From Sarcophilus harrisii (lineage: Eukaryota; Chordata; Mammalia; Dasyuromorphia; Dasyuridae), in assembly GCF_902635505.1 (NCBI RefSeq), contig NC_045426.1, forward strand, positions 331,752,374 to 331,816,373: 64,000 nt of DNA. The letters are read 5' to 3'. The position numbers and the translations under genes are program-made. The notes under the pieces are model-generated. The model ran no database searches. It was not told the origin of the DNA and saw only the letters and a list, made by a program, of their open reading frames with translations. The stretch's first letter is position 1. Every line of letters begins with the position of its first letter. Shown here one piece after another: positions 1-12,363 of the stretch.

Positions 1-678
1 AATCAAAGATAGACTAGACCATAATTTTGTATTCCACTCTACTAATGTCACCAAATAGAGACATTCTCAAATAATCAATTAATCATAATGGATTAAGTTC
101 TTGCTAATTACCAGGTATTACCTAAGCACCTAAATTATGAAAATATGAAGATAATATTGAAATAATCCCTTTTTGGAATGAGTTTGCATTCTATCAGGGA
201 AGAATAATACATATGTACATATATACAGAATAAATGCATTCAGAATAAATCAAAATATTTAAAAGCAAATAAAAGGTAGAGAGTGAGGGTACTAACAATT
301 TGTATGTATCAGGAAAGACATTATATAGCTGGTAAAAAGAAATAAGATAATTCCAAATTGATTGTCATTCCATTGTTATCTTGAAATTCATCGACAAAAT
401 TAACTAAAATATTAAATATTACACCAATTAATCCCTGATAAAGTCACAATCCATAAATAAATATGCTGAGTAATTGGAAATTCCTAAGTAATGCTGAGTA
501 ATTTCTAACTTTCTAAAGTCTACATCTGAGAAGTTTAGTTTGAAGATGAATCTTTTTTCAAATTTCCATAGATAAATTAGTTTTTCAACAAGATTTTTGA
601 ATTATTGTTCATTTCCAAAAGATACAAATTGTTTTAGTTCTTAAAAATGTGTTTCTTTGGGCTTTATCTCACCCCTTA

Positions 679-925
679 ATTGTTGCTGTTAAGTCATTTA
701 GTCATACCTGACTCTTCATAATCTTAGTAATCAAGTTTCTTGATAAAGATACTGAAGTTGTTGCCATGTCCTTTTACCACATCCTCATTTTAGAGTTGAG
801 GAAATTGAGGAAAACAGAACTTTAAATGACTTGCACAGGGTCAGAAAGCTTTTAAGTATTTGAAGTTGCATTTGAACACAGTTTCACCTGACTTCAGGCA
901 TAGCACTTTTTCCACTGATACATCT
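679..925 (+). repeat. WSINE1/MAR-type CORE-SINE (unit A)
   Basis: Diverged SINE with the typical layout seen on this strand: 'ttgttgctgttaagtcattt' start, 'gactcttcat', a 'gttgaggaaattgagg' core, 'gacttgcacagggtca' and a terminal 'cttcaggcatagcactttt'. Orthologous copies lie at 20539-20786 and 34318-34569, so insertion predates the unit duplications. Confidence 0.75.
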
Positions 926-1606
926 TAAAGTGTGTACTATGTTGCAGGTACTATGTTAAGTGCTGGAGATGAAAATTATCCTTCATATGGAGCTTGATGT
1001 AGATTGGAATTTTGGTCAAGTATGATTTCATTAAGAAAATCCCTGAAGAACTTTCCAAATCATCCATTTTGTAATTTTTTAGTTTTATTATAGAATAATT
1101 TTTATGAGAATAGTGATCTTATATGTTTTAAACATACTGAATCTCTCATTACTGTCACAATGTACTATATACAGTATAGATACTTACTATATATTTGCTA
1201 AATTTTTGAGTATATATCAAAATAAATTATAGTTTTACCTCAAGATACTCTGTAATTTAGGATATCCTAATATTTTGCTGAATCTCACCTTAAAAAATGG
1301 AAATGTGAGTTTTATCTGTTGTCAATCTAGCAACAATGAATTTCTGTTATGGGTGGTTTATTATAAGACAAAGTTTTTAAAACACACAAGAGCAAGAGGT
1401 AGACATGTGGAGAATATAAAAGATATGTAGGGATAAGAAGTGTTTTTCAAATAATACATGAATATATTTATATTGGAAAGGAAGCTAATCATAACTTTAA
1501 GATTGATAAACAATAATATACTTGACACCAGAGAAATAATTTATCATTGGATACCAAACACTATTCCAAGACAAAACACAAATTAACTGTAAACCCTCAA
1601 ACCAGT
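926..1606. other. Non-coding spacer downstream of OR copy A
   Basis: AT-rich sequence on the 3' side of the OR copy. It matches 20787-21464 in unit B. No coding potential, RNA gene or further repeat family is recognised apart from a short 'tactatgttaagtgctgg' piece near 945, which resembles the 5' part of an L2-derived repeat. Confidence 0.5.
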
Positions 1607-2519
1607 TCACATGCTTTTGAAGTATAGATTTCTAATGATAAATTTCTGCACAGCTCCTTTTACCTCCTTGTTCCCTCAAACTATAAATAAGGGATTCAAC
1701 ATTGGGGAGGATAACTCCATAGGACATCCCAATGAGCCTATCAGATTTCAGTGTCCTTGGACTTGGGCTTCATGTAAAAGGGGCTGGGAACCAAGAACAA
1801 GATCACCACAGTTAGGTGGGCTGAGCGGTAGAAAAGTTTCTTCCCTCCCTTTCACAGTTGATCCTCAGGATGGTGGAAAATGAAAATATAGGAGAAGGAA
1901 ATAGGCAGCAGAGGGTAATTAAAATAACAATACTTCAACTGTCATGATAAACACATTGAGGGAGATGTCTCCACAGATCAGTTTAAGGAAGGGCCCCGGG
2001 ATTTTACAGGTAAGATGATAAACATTCCCACAAAACGGGCTTTTTATAAGGGCCATAAGTTTGTATCAGTGATATAAAAACCTCCCTTATCCATGTCCAA
2101 GCAGCCATTTTGTGCACAGAGTCCCTTGTTCAAAAGATGGGTATATCTCAGGGGGATTGCAGATGGCTACATACCTGTCATAAACCATCACTGCTAGGAG
2201 AATGCATTCTGTGAAACCAAGAGGAAATAACCATCTTGAGGGCACATCCAAAGAAGGAGATGGATTTTCCTCAGACTAAATTATCAGCATTGGAGGGATA
2301 GATGAAGATGTTAGCATATGTCCAAAAGGGAGATTTAAGGAAAAAATACATAGGGTTTGAAGGTGGGAATCCAGAATCTGACAATAATGAGCATCTGTTT
2401 CCCCAAGAGGATCCCAGGTACAATCACCAGGCCAGAGCAAAAAGAGCTAAAGAGACCCGGGTAATGAGAAAGCCCGACCAGAAAAAATTCAGTCACAGCT
2501 GGTAATTCCCCTTGTTCAT
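1607..2519 (-). pseudogene. Olfactory receptor, family 13-like, broken copy in unit A
   Basis: This is the counterpart of the intact OR at 21465-22406: the start codon context (ATG complement at 2517-2519) and the stop (complement at 1607-1609) are both preserved. The span is 913 bases against 942 in B, and many scattered small indels prevent a single reading frame. Recognisable pieces include the region coding for the C-terminal NPIIYSLRN-like block near 1660-1700 and the TM2 region near 2300-2350. Substitutions relative to B are few while indels are many, and it lies inside a zone where consensus quality appears to collapse. It could therefore be a real pseudogene or an intact gene misrepresented by assembly; I cannot decide from sequence alone. 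If intact it would encode an odorant-binding seven-helix GPCR of about 313 residues. Confidence 0.8.
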
Positions 2520-2744
2520 ATTATTTTAAGTGTGTCAACTGCAGGATTTTGGAAAGTACACCTTAAAGTAACTGGAATGAATAATAAAAATGTTTTAATT
2601 GGTTCATCTGAATTATGAAAATATGGATTTTTTGGTTCAGTGGTATAGGCATTTAAATATATGCAGAAAAGCAAAAATTAGGAAAATGCAAAAAAAAAAA
2701 AAAGTAGCAATTTGAAGCAGATGTGATGGCCAATATTTGTAGCA

Positions 2745-3080
2745 AAGTTTTCATGTGAGAATAAAAGCAACAAATATATTGCTCATTGACTCAGGAAAAG
2801 TGGAATAAATTGCAACACATGAATCCAATGGAGGACTATTTTGCCATAAAAGATGATGAATACGAAAAATTCAGAGAAACTTGGAAGACTTGCTTGAACT
2901 GATCTTGTGTGAAGTAAATAGAATTGAGAGAACAAATTTTAAAAGGATCATAATTTTGGAAAAGAAAACAAGACAGAAAAATACTGAAATATCCAATTTA
3001 ATCACTGAATAATTAACAATAAACATGTGTTCATCTCCTGGGCAGATCAGTGAAGATCTAGAGGATTGAAATGACATAGA
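2745..3080 (+). mobile_element. LINE-1 3'-end relic (unit A)
   Basis: Contains the characteristic marsupial L1 3' region: 'gccataaaagatgatgaata', then 'acttgcttgaactgatcttg', then 'gaattgagagaacaaa'. Orthologous copies are at 22640-22970 and 36490-36790, so it is ancestral to the duplications. Confidence 0.65.
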
Positions 3081-3287
3081 TATAGTTGGAATGGATTTTG
3101 TGCTGATTAATTTTGTTTATCCATTTTTGCTATTAGGAAAGTTCTATAGAGTGAGGGTTTATTGGAAAGTGAAACTATTATTTTTACACCATAGGCAAAA
3201 CTATATTTAAAATTCATCTAGAAGACTCTAATATAGGTAAGACGGTTAAAAATTTTAGGTGTCCAGTTGAGAAAAGGACTATTGAAA

Positions 3288-3530
3288 CAGTGTTGTTTAA
3301 TTTATTGTGAGGATTATATCCTGGACTCCATGAACCAACTTAAATTTTTTGAGCAGAAATTGAATTGTTTACCATTTTTTTTCTGTAGTTCATTTCATAG
3401 ATGAGGAAATAGAGGAAACAGGATTAAAAGACTTGCCTAGAGTCACACCATTAAGGGAATGTCTGAGGTCTGATTTAATTTGAAACATGGAATCTTTCCC
3501 TGACGAGGATCAGTACTTATTCTTCTAAGC
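3288..3530 (+). repeat. WSINE1-type SINE (unit A)
   Basis: CORE-SINE with 'catttcatagatgaggaaat', 'gacttgcctagagtcacac' and a 'gtctgaggtctgattt' tail. Copies in the same relative place lie at 23178-23420 and 37009-37245. Confidence 0.7.
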
Positions 3531-3734
3531 CAAAACCCTTACCTTTGATAGCATGTAATTGATTGTGGGGGCTTACAAAATGAAATCTCTGATTTGTATA
3601 CCTATTTTATACATGTATATATTTGGGATGTTAGTGAATATTTCCTCAGGCAAAAAAAAAGGTTTGTGAATGTAAAAAGTTTAAGAATTCCTGCACTATG
3701 TCATCCAGTTGCCTTAAATCAGTGTTCATTAGAA

Positions 3735-3950
3735 GAAATTCATCTCTGTAAAATGGGGAAATTAAGGACATAAAGACATATGCAATCAGAAGGAGCAACA
3801 CTTAAGTCCTTCAATGTGATTCTTGCATTTTTTTTGCAAGACTATATAATCCAATTACTTTCCCCTGGGACTCAATATCTTCAACTTCAGAATATGTTGA
3901 CCTGTGTGGTTCCTTTCAACTTTAGATCTGCAGTCTAAATCTTGATTCAA
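3735..3950 (+). repeat. MIR-like SINE relic (unit A)
   Basis: Degraded tRNA-related SINE. It is best seen in unit B (23655-23880), where 'tacagtagaaagaccatta' resembles a MIR head and 'atcttcaactttagaa' the 'cttcatctgtaaaa' segment. The A copy lacks about 30 bases of the head that are present in B. The C copy is near 37350-37510. Confidence 0.45.
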
Positions 3951-4867
3951 TTGACGGAGATTGTTGAAATCAAAGTCTTAAACAAAACAGAAATATTAAG
4001 TTATAGGCAGTGTAGTAGGGCATTCAAAAATGGTCCTTTTGTAATTTGTTCTCTTAATAGTTCACATCACATCAGTTTACATAAGTTTCCCAAGTTTTTC
4101 TGAATTTTTCATGTTCATCATCTCATCACAAAAAAGGAACATTATTTTACACCAAAAGCCAATTTGTAGTTTGATAACAAATTTATTTATTAATTTCCAG
4201 TTGATTTTATAATTTTGATGCTATATCCCTAATGCTCTAGAAACAATATGTCTTAAACTCAGTAGTTTCCCCAATTTCTTAAACATCTGGTTAAAAGTTC
4301 CCTTTCTCAGTCTTTTACTATGGTGTACTAAGTAACTTTCTCAATTAGGATTCCAACATAAACTTATCTATAAGGGCTACATACTTCCTTTCCTCTCCAG
4401 GTGAAAAAAGTGTAAAGAGTAGTTTTTGTGTTAAAAAGGTTCAAACTTTTGGAGGGATAATCAGCTAAAAAAATGGAAAAATATGAGGGATTCAGGAAAA
4501 GAAATAGGAGTGGTTGCAAAGGAACAAAGCAGTATAGAGACCCAGAATTCTGGAGAAGTATACTTGAAAAAAGATGTTAACTCAGTGAAATTGATGAGAT
4601 AATGGTTTTCTAGTTCTCTACTCTTTAGTATAGTGAGTTAATGGTTCTATAGTTTACATATCATCAGTATGCTGTAATGATGTAATTATAATAAGGTATA
4701 TAAGGGCTAAGAAGGACTGGAAGATAGACCTTTCATCCTTGACCAGCCTCTTGGATGACTGTCCTGCCTCCTACACTCCTGCACTATGATCAAGGCTGGT
4801 CTGGAGGTCCTCCAGAAAGCTAGCCCAATCAGTACATCACAGTATCATCATGAGAGTATAAACAATT
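3951..4867. other. Spacer with no recognised feature (unit A)
   Basis: AT-rich unit sequence matching 23881-24767 in B. No gene, RNA or identifiable repeat seen. Confidence 0.4.
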
Positions 4868-5232
4868 CATCAATAAGACTTTATTTATATTTTATTTTTT
4901 CAATAATATTTTATTTTTCTAAATACATGTCAAATAGCTTTCAACATTCATTTTTTAAAAACTTTATGTTCCAAATTTTTATCCCTTTGTACCTTACCTC
5001 CCTGCTCCCTAAGAAAACAAGCAATTTTATATAGGTTTAATATGCACAAATCTTTTAAACTTATTTCAATATTTGTCATGTTGTGCAACAAAGATCAGAT
5101 CAAAGGGGGGGAAAAACACGAAAAATTAAAAATAAATAAAAAGGTGACAATACTATATTTCAATCCACATTCAATTTCTATAATTCCCTCTCTGATATGA
5201 ATGGCATTTTCCATCCCACAACTATTGGCATT
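4868..5232 (-). mobile_element. LINE-1 3' UTR relic, older family (unit A)
   Basis: Reads as the reverse complement of a marsupial L1 3' end: 'tttttcaataatattttatt', 'aaatacatgtcaaatagctt', 'atttgtcatgttgtgcaa' and 'tgaatggcattttccatccc'. Counterparts are 24768-25130 and 38105-38485. A short 'tttattgagtacctactata' block that follows at 5245 is probably an L2-derived piece. Confidence 0.7.
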
Positions 5233-7004
5233 GCCAACGAGACTTTATTGAGTACCTACTATATGTTAGTCTATGGAGTATATAAATTAAAGAATGGAAT
5301 AACATAATTTAAGTTTCTACATATCTATTTTTATATTCAACAATATCCTTGAATAATTTGAAGAGAAATAAATAAGAAATATAAATACATTTTCTGTCTA
5401 GGATGTATACAGTAACCTTTCTATAGCTACTCCTATCCCAGCTAAGTGTATTTGGAACACAGAGTGCTATGTTAGAATATTTAAAATAACTCTAGAACAT
5501 AGAATTAAGTATTCTAAAACTAAGAAAGATATTATTAAAAAGCAACACAGAATGTTAGAATGCAAATAGATTTTGAAAAAATTATAAGAGTGAAAAAGAC
5601 AAAAGATAAAACATGTAAAGTGGTTGTTTTTTTAGGCTTCTTAATCTTAGCTATCAACTTGTTTTGTAAAAAATACCAGAGAGTTATATTTCAATATAAT
5701 TAGCCTTTTAACTTTATATATTTAAGAAAACTATTCTAAGAAGATATTCATAGGTTTTTATCAGACTCCAAAAGAGTCCATGACATTAAAAAAAAAAAAG
5801 TTCAGAACTTCTGTTTTAAGGAATAAAATGTTGAAATTGAAAGCAATCTTGAAAGTTCTTATGATTTCACAGATGAGAAAACATATTTAAAAGTTACTCA
5901 AAAGCTAACCCTCAAAAATTTGATGGAGGATGATAGATAATGTGTGCTCTAAGGCTATGGTCAATAATGAGTAAGAGAATTTAGAGATTTTGTTAATTAG
6001 AAATAGTTCCTTCCTGCTCTGGCAAACATACTTCTCTACTTTTTCTTTCTGCCTACAGCTTCCATTAGAAGTTTTCAATCAGTCCCACATCTCCTCCATA
6101 GGATCCCACAGAATATAGAAATTTGGACCAAAGGTTAAAACTGAGGGGCCTGTTTAAGTCTTAGGTCCCATCCTCTCATTATATTGACTTTTATTTTCAA
6201 TATTTTCTTACAAAGGGACCATTCATGGCTCCCCCTCTATTATTATCTCCCGAAAATGATGCTTCCTCCATTTTTTATTTACCCTCAATTTTTAGATGTA
6301 GATCTGCTCTTCTCATCCTCTCCACTGTGTTCTTCTTATTTTTGAACAAAAATTTTGCAAACCTTCCAAACATTCCTGGGTTTGAGGAAAAAACTAAAGG
6401 GAATTTTATGGTCATCTAGCCTATCTACTAGCTTTTAATTGAACAAAAACTGTTTTACATCATTATTTTACATCATTAACTTTTGTTCCTATACTCTCTG
6501 AAATCTTTTTAAAATATATATAGAAAATTTATAACTCAAAGAAAAATTTCCTTTTTTCCCATCTATGGCCATGCCATTATTTGAATCGAAGGAGAAGCAA
6601 ATTTATATTTCCCAATTTACCAGAAAATCCTCAGAAATCGGGTTTGGGACCATGGATTGCTTCCGGAAAGACAAAGCTGCTGGATCTGCATGGAATTTTA
6701 ACCCCATTCCACAAACTCCTGAAAGTATTGTTCAGGGAATCTTTTTTCTAGTCCCAGAAGTCATTTATATTTTATACCAGAATTGTAAAGGTTAACTTTC
6801 AAACCCTTTAGGGATGTTATCACCATATAATTTTATCAAGTTATTCAGTGATTTTAATTGATGGCATAACAAGTAAAATACAAAGAAGAAAACAATTTCA
6901 AATTTCTTCTTGCCAACATAAACATAGGAAAATGATACAATTATGTGGATGTATGAACAAAATCTCCAACATCTCTCTTATGTCTAACTGGTTAACTATG
7001 GAAG
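5233..7004. other. Distal spacer of unit A
   Basis: Non-coding unit sequence matching 25131-26866 in B and 38486-39860 in C, including the block near 6000-6600 that is also recognisable in relic D. Short open frames here are not conserved between the copies, so I call no gene. Confidence 0.5.
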
Positions 7005-10000
7005 CTATAGAAGACTTTTATTTTTTTTATTTTTTATTTTTTTAATTTTATAGTAACTTTTTATTGACAGAATCCATGCCAGGGTAATTTTTTTTACAAC
7101 ATTATCCCTTGCACTCCTTTCTTGTTCCGTTTTTCCCTCCCACCCTCCACCTCCTCCCCTAGATGGCAAGCAGTCCTTATATATGTTGGAATATGTCCTA
7201 GTATAACCTTTAGATAAATATATGTGTGCAGATCCAAAAGGTTTTCTTGTTGCACAGGGAGAATTGGATTCAGAAGGTAAAATAACCCGGGAAGAAAACA
7301 AAAAAACAAAAGTTTCATTTCATTTCCCCAGTGTTTTTTTCTTTGGGTGTCTGCTTCCTTTCCATCATTGATCAATTAAAACTGAATTAGGTCTCTTTGT
7401 CAAAGAAACACTTCCATTGGGTTTACATTCTTCCAACGGTATTTTTGTTGATTTATATGATTCTCTTAGTTCCTCATTTCACTTAGCATCAGTTCATTAA
7501 ACCTTCCAAGCCTCTCTGTATTCATCCTGCTGGGCTTTCGGCCCTCCAATCCACCCCATTTTTTGGGCCCTAGTTTTGGCCAAGCCAACCAACAAACGGG
7601 GGCGGCCAAAACTTTGGCCATATGGTTTTTTTTTGGTTTTTGGGTTGGGTTAAAACATTGGTGGCGGGGTTGAAGTTATAATTTTTGGCATTTAGATTTT
7701 TTTGGAATGGTTGGATTGGTTCAAGCCCAAACCCTTGTTTAGTGGTTTTTCCCTCCAATTCTTTTTTTTTTCCTGGTTTTAAATAATTGGAAGGTATGTG
7801 TGGTTTGGTTTTAATTTGGTTTTCTTGATTAATAAGGGATTTGGAAAACTTTTTTATGGTGGTGGTTTTCTTTTATTTTTAAATTGTTTGTTTTTTTTCA
7901 GGCCTTTCTTGGAAATGGCGGTTTTTTAAATTAGAGCGTTTCTATTATTTTGGAAATGAGGTTTTTAACAGAATTTTTAATTGTGAAGATGTTTTTCCCT
8001 TTTTTTGTTTTTTTTTGTTTTAATTTTTTTGTTTTGTGGTTTTTTAATTTTGATGTAATTCTTTTTTCTTTTTGATTAAATTTGGTTTTGTTTGTTTTAG
8101 TTACAAATTTTTCCTTTCCCAAGTTTGAGAGTAAATTATTTTGTTTCCTTTCGTTTGTTTATAATTTTTTTTTTTTAAATAAATGGGGGACCCTTTTTGG
8201 ATTTTTTTTGGTATAATGGTGTTGGTGTGGGTTCATGCCTTTTCGCCTTACTAATTTGTTTTGGTTTGGCTTAATTTTTCCCAAAAGGGATTTGGGTTTG
8301 CCACTAAATTGCAAATTGACTTTTTGTTTTGTGAACCCTCCCTGGTTCACCAACCTGTTTCTTGGGCCTCCAAATGGGTTTGGTGACTGCGATAATATGG
8401 TTGGGGACGGTACAGTGGGCCACCTTATTTTTTTTTTTTCATTAATTTTTTGGATTTTTTTTTTTCCATAATGGTTTTTTGTTGTTTTTTTTGAATTCTT
8501 TTATTTTTTTGGAAGTTTGATTTGGTCCAAATAAATAGATTAGTTTAGGGGGTATTTGTTTTTTTATATTTGCTCTTTTTCCAGGAGCATTATTTTTTCC
8601 TGGGTTTGTTTGACTTTGTTTTTGTGTGGGAAAGTTTTTTTTTTAGGGCCTTTTTGGATTTTTTGTGAATGTTTTTTTTATGTGTTGGTTTTTGTTGGTT
8701 TTCTCCTTTTTTTTTTTGTTGGATTTTGTTGGTTGTTTATAAAATCAGGATTTGGGATTTTAAATGAAACGGTTAATGGTTGGTTTATTTGATGAATTTA
8801 AGGGGTTTCCAAGTTATTTATTCCTGGTTTGGCCTCATGCCTTTTGATTTTTAACCTTTTCAATTTTTGGAGGTGTGTTTTCAATTTGTTAAATGGTGAC
8901 AGGGGAAATTCATTTCCAATTTTCTGGGAAAGATTCCGTTTTTCCCTTTTGCTGATTTTTTGATGGTTTTTGGGTTATAGTTTATTTTTTGAAAAGTTTT
9001 TTTTTCAAGGGTTTTTTTTTAGGAATGGATGTTGGGTTTTTAAATGTTTTTTTGCATTTATTGAGATGATTGGTGGTTTTTTTGGTTGCTTTTGAATAGT
9101 TAATTATGCAATAAGTTTTTAAATTGGCCGGCCTGCATTTGTTTTCTTGGGTTTTGGTTATTCCTTGGGGGGATTTTTTTTTGTAATTTTTGTTTGATTT
9201 TAGATTGGATTTCAATTAGAGGTTTGGTCTTTTTTTTTTTTCTGCAGCCTTCCTGGGGTTTGGGTCGTCCATGTTGTTTAAAAAAGGGTTTTAGGGATTT
9301 TTCGCCCTTTTTTTTTCAAATGGTTTGGTATTTTTCTTAAATTTGGTGAGTTCCAATGGTCCCATTCTGGGTTCCTGGGATTTTGGGAGTTGGGAATGTT
9401 GTTTTCTTTTTTTTTTGTTGGGATTGTTTTGGAAGTATTTCTTTTTCCTTGAATTTGGGGTAGGGGGTTTTTCCTTTTATTTGGGAAATTTAGCCAAAAG
9501 GGAAAAGGTAATTCCCAATTATTTTATTTCTTTTCCTCTTATTGGTGGGGTTTTTTTTTTTAAGCTAAAATTTTGATTTTTTTTCTTTTTTAATAGTTTT
9601 CTGGGTTTGTTTTTTTGTTGGTTTTTTTGGGAAAAACTTTTTCTTTATATTTTTATTTTTTTGGTTTTTCAATTTTGATTTTTTTGCTTTTTTAATTTTG
9701 TTTTTTTGGATTTTGTTAACCCTTGTTTTCTTTTTAATTTGTTTACAAGTAAATTTTCTTTGAGGTTGAAATTTTTAATTAAGCTTTTTTGGTTGCTAAA
9801 TTTGATTATGATGTTTTTTGTTGTTCTTTTTTGGGGTGAAGGACCATTATGTTTTTGATTTGTTTTTTTAATTGGTTTTTTAGTGTAAAGTTTTTAGTTT
9901 CCTTGGGTTTTTGGCCTTTTTCCTGGTTTTGGGTGTGGTTTTTTTTGGTTGTGGCCTGAAAAGGATGCATTTTTTTTTGCCATGTTTGGGTTTGAGGGTT

Positions 10001-12363
10001 TTGTTTAATATATGGTTTTTTTGTTGGGTTTTATGAACTGAAAAAGGTGTATTTTTTCTGTTTCTCCTTTTTTCTCCGGGGGCCCTTTTTCATTTAACTT
10101 TTTCTTAATTTATTTAACCTTAGGTGGGTTCCTTCCCATTGGGTTTGCCTTTTCTGGCTTTTGCCATTTACTTTTGGGAACTTAAAAATTTTTTTTATGA
10201 ATATTTGGCTTTTATTTTTATGTACCCTTTTAGAAGATATAATTCCCTTCCTTATTTTTTAATTGGATTAATTTTGTTTTGATTTGAGATCAGGGATTTA
10301 CCCTGTTTTTGGCTTCACCTGAAGATAGTAAATTTTTGCTCAAATTCTTTCCTTTATTCTGGCGTATTCTCCCCAGCTTGGGTGTGTTTCCTATAAAAAA
10401 AATATTGTAAATTCTGGCTTTTTAACCATTCTTTAACCCTCTTTTTATGGGGGAGTTTCCCTGTTCCATTTATGGTTTAAATTTCCAACCCTGTATTCCC
10501 TTGCCATCTTTGTTAACCCCTTTTTATGCTTTTCCTTCTTTCCCTTACCCCTTTTTCCAAGTATTAAAACTTGTTGAGCACCACTTGCTTTCCCTACAGC
10601 CCTCCCTTTTTTAGTATCCCTCCTCCCCACCTTAGAGTTCCTCCCCTTCTTCTTCCTTTTTTTCCCTCACAGTTTCTGTTTCCCTTCTGCTTCCCATTTT
10701 CCTTTTCCTTTTCCCTTCACTTTTCAATGGACAAATTTCCACCTAATTTTTTAAAATTTTCTTAAAGTCAATTTTCCATAAATTCCCAAATTATCCCTTT
10801 TTTTTAAGACAGGTGGGTTTTTTCCCTTTGGATAAGGTATTTACTTTCCCTTTTTTGATAAATGTTTTTCCCCTTTTTAAACAAGGTATATGTATTTTAT
10901 TTTTCAACGAAATATAGTTTCCCAAGATTTCTTTTTTTTTGGTTTTTGGAGTTTTATTTGCAGATTAAATTTTGTTGTTTGGTTTTTCCCAAAAATAGGT
11001 GAAATTCCTTTTATTAATGAATTTTTTTTTAAAATGTTTTAATTTGGGTGGTTATTTTGGTTGGAAATTTTGGTTTTGGTTTTTTTGATTTTTAATGGGA
11101 TTGTTAGATTTTGGGTGATTTTGGTTGGTTTTGTGGTTTGAATTGGGTTTTTAGGGCGGAGATTTTTTTGTTTGAGGGTTTTGGGTCCTTCCCTTTTTTG
11201 GTGTTTTTGGTTGGTTTTCGGGGGTGAATTAATGGAATTTTTTTAATGTTTGTTTTTACTTTTGGGAGGTTTTTTGATAATTTTGGAAAATAAGTGGTTT
11301 GGTTTTTTTTTTTTCGTATTTTTTTTGGGGTTTCTAATTTGGGATTGTTTTTGACCTGTTTTTCCAAGGTTTTTGTTTTCCTTTGGAAGGTATGTTTTTT
11401 TTTTCTTCTTTGTTTTAAGTTTTTTGGTTTTCTGTTTACCAATTTATTTTTTATTTCTTGGTTAAAACATTTATTTTTTTATTTTTCCAATTTGTTTTTG
11501 GAATGTTTTTCCTTTTTGCCAATTTTTTTTTTAGTGAGTTGTTTTTTTCCGTTTTACTAATTTCCTTTTTTTTTAAGGATTTGGAATTTTTTATTTCTTG
11601 TTTAAATTGAGATGACTTTCCGGAACTTCTTTTGCCCAAGTTTCCTTTGGCTTTTTCCCATTTTTTTTTTAAATTTTTGTGATTTGTTTTTAATTTTTTG
11701 GTGATTTGTTTGTGTTGAAGGAAAAATTATTTCCTCCTGTTGGGGATTTACCTTGGGGATAATTTGTTTTTTAGTCTCCTTTAAGGGTTTGGAGTTTTTT
11801 CTGTCGGTATAAAAAGCCTTCAATGTTAAAGTCCTTTTAATTTTTTTGCCATTTTGTCAAGAGGAAGAATTAGGACAAACTAGCAAAGAATAAAAGGAAA
11901 AAAACCCCAAATAACCTGCTTTTTTTGGGGAAGGGTTGGTGGGTTACTGAGTTTTCCTGAACCGAGGGGGCAGGAGGGCACTAGAGGATTGGGGTGACCT
12001 GGGGCTTGAGATTAAGAGCGTAAGAGGACTTGTGTGGCCGGCCCAAGGAATTTCCAGTTGTTTGGGGTTGTTTTTTTCACCCCGGTGTTTTAACTTCTGT
12101 TGGGCTTTGACTTTTGCCGGGCCCAAGTATTCCAATCCTGTTGGGTGAAGTTTCCCCACGAGACAGTTGGATCAACCTTAACCCCTTTCTTTGAGGGTTG
12201 GCTCGGCCCCATGCCTCCCTTGGTTTTTCTGGCCTTTGTTATCTTTTTGGGCCGAATTGGGATGGTTTTCTTCAAACGTGGGCAGTTTTGAGGGTTGGAT
12301 GGTTTTGGAGAAATTAGCTTGCTTTCTCCTTCTTGTTTTTGGAGAAGTCCTATAGAAGCTTTT
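7005..12363 (-). mobile_element. Near full-length LINE-1 insertion private to unit A
   Basis: An L1 of about 5.3 kb inserted in reverse orientation, core 7020-12349. Its poly(A) appears as the T run at 7020-7045, followed by the 3' UTR ('ggcaagcagtccttatatat') and ORF2 remnants; for example 9023-9110 corresponds to 17998-18090 of the other L1. The 5' end near 12000-12349 is GC-richer, as expected of a 5' UTR. It is flanked by a direct repeat, 'ctatagaagactttt' at 7005-7019 and 'ctatagaagctttt' at 12350-12363; unit B has a single 'ctatggaagactttt' at this point, an empty site. The interior is so distorted by homopolymer inflation that no ORF1 or ORF2 can be judged. Confidence 0.8.

Noticed and set aside
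7570-11900. T/G-rich plus strand with long G and T runs and open frames of 60-110 residues on both strands; could suggest a novel low-complexity protein gene or G-quadruplex array.
   Set aside because: Segments align with L1 sequence elsewhere in the window (for example 9023-9110 with 17998-18090). The skew follows from homopolymer inflation of an antisense L1, so the frames are meaningless.
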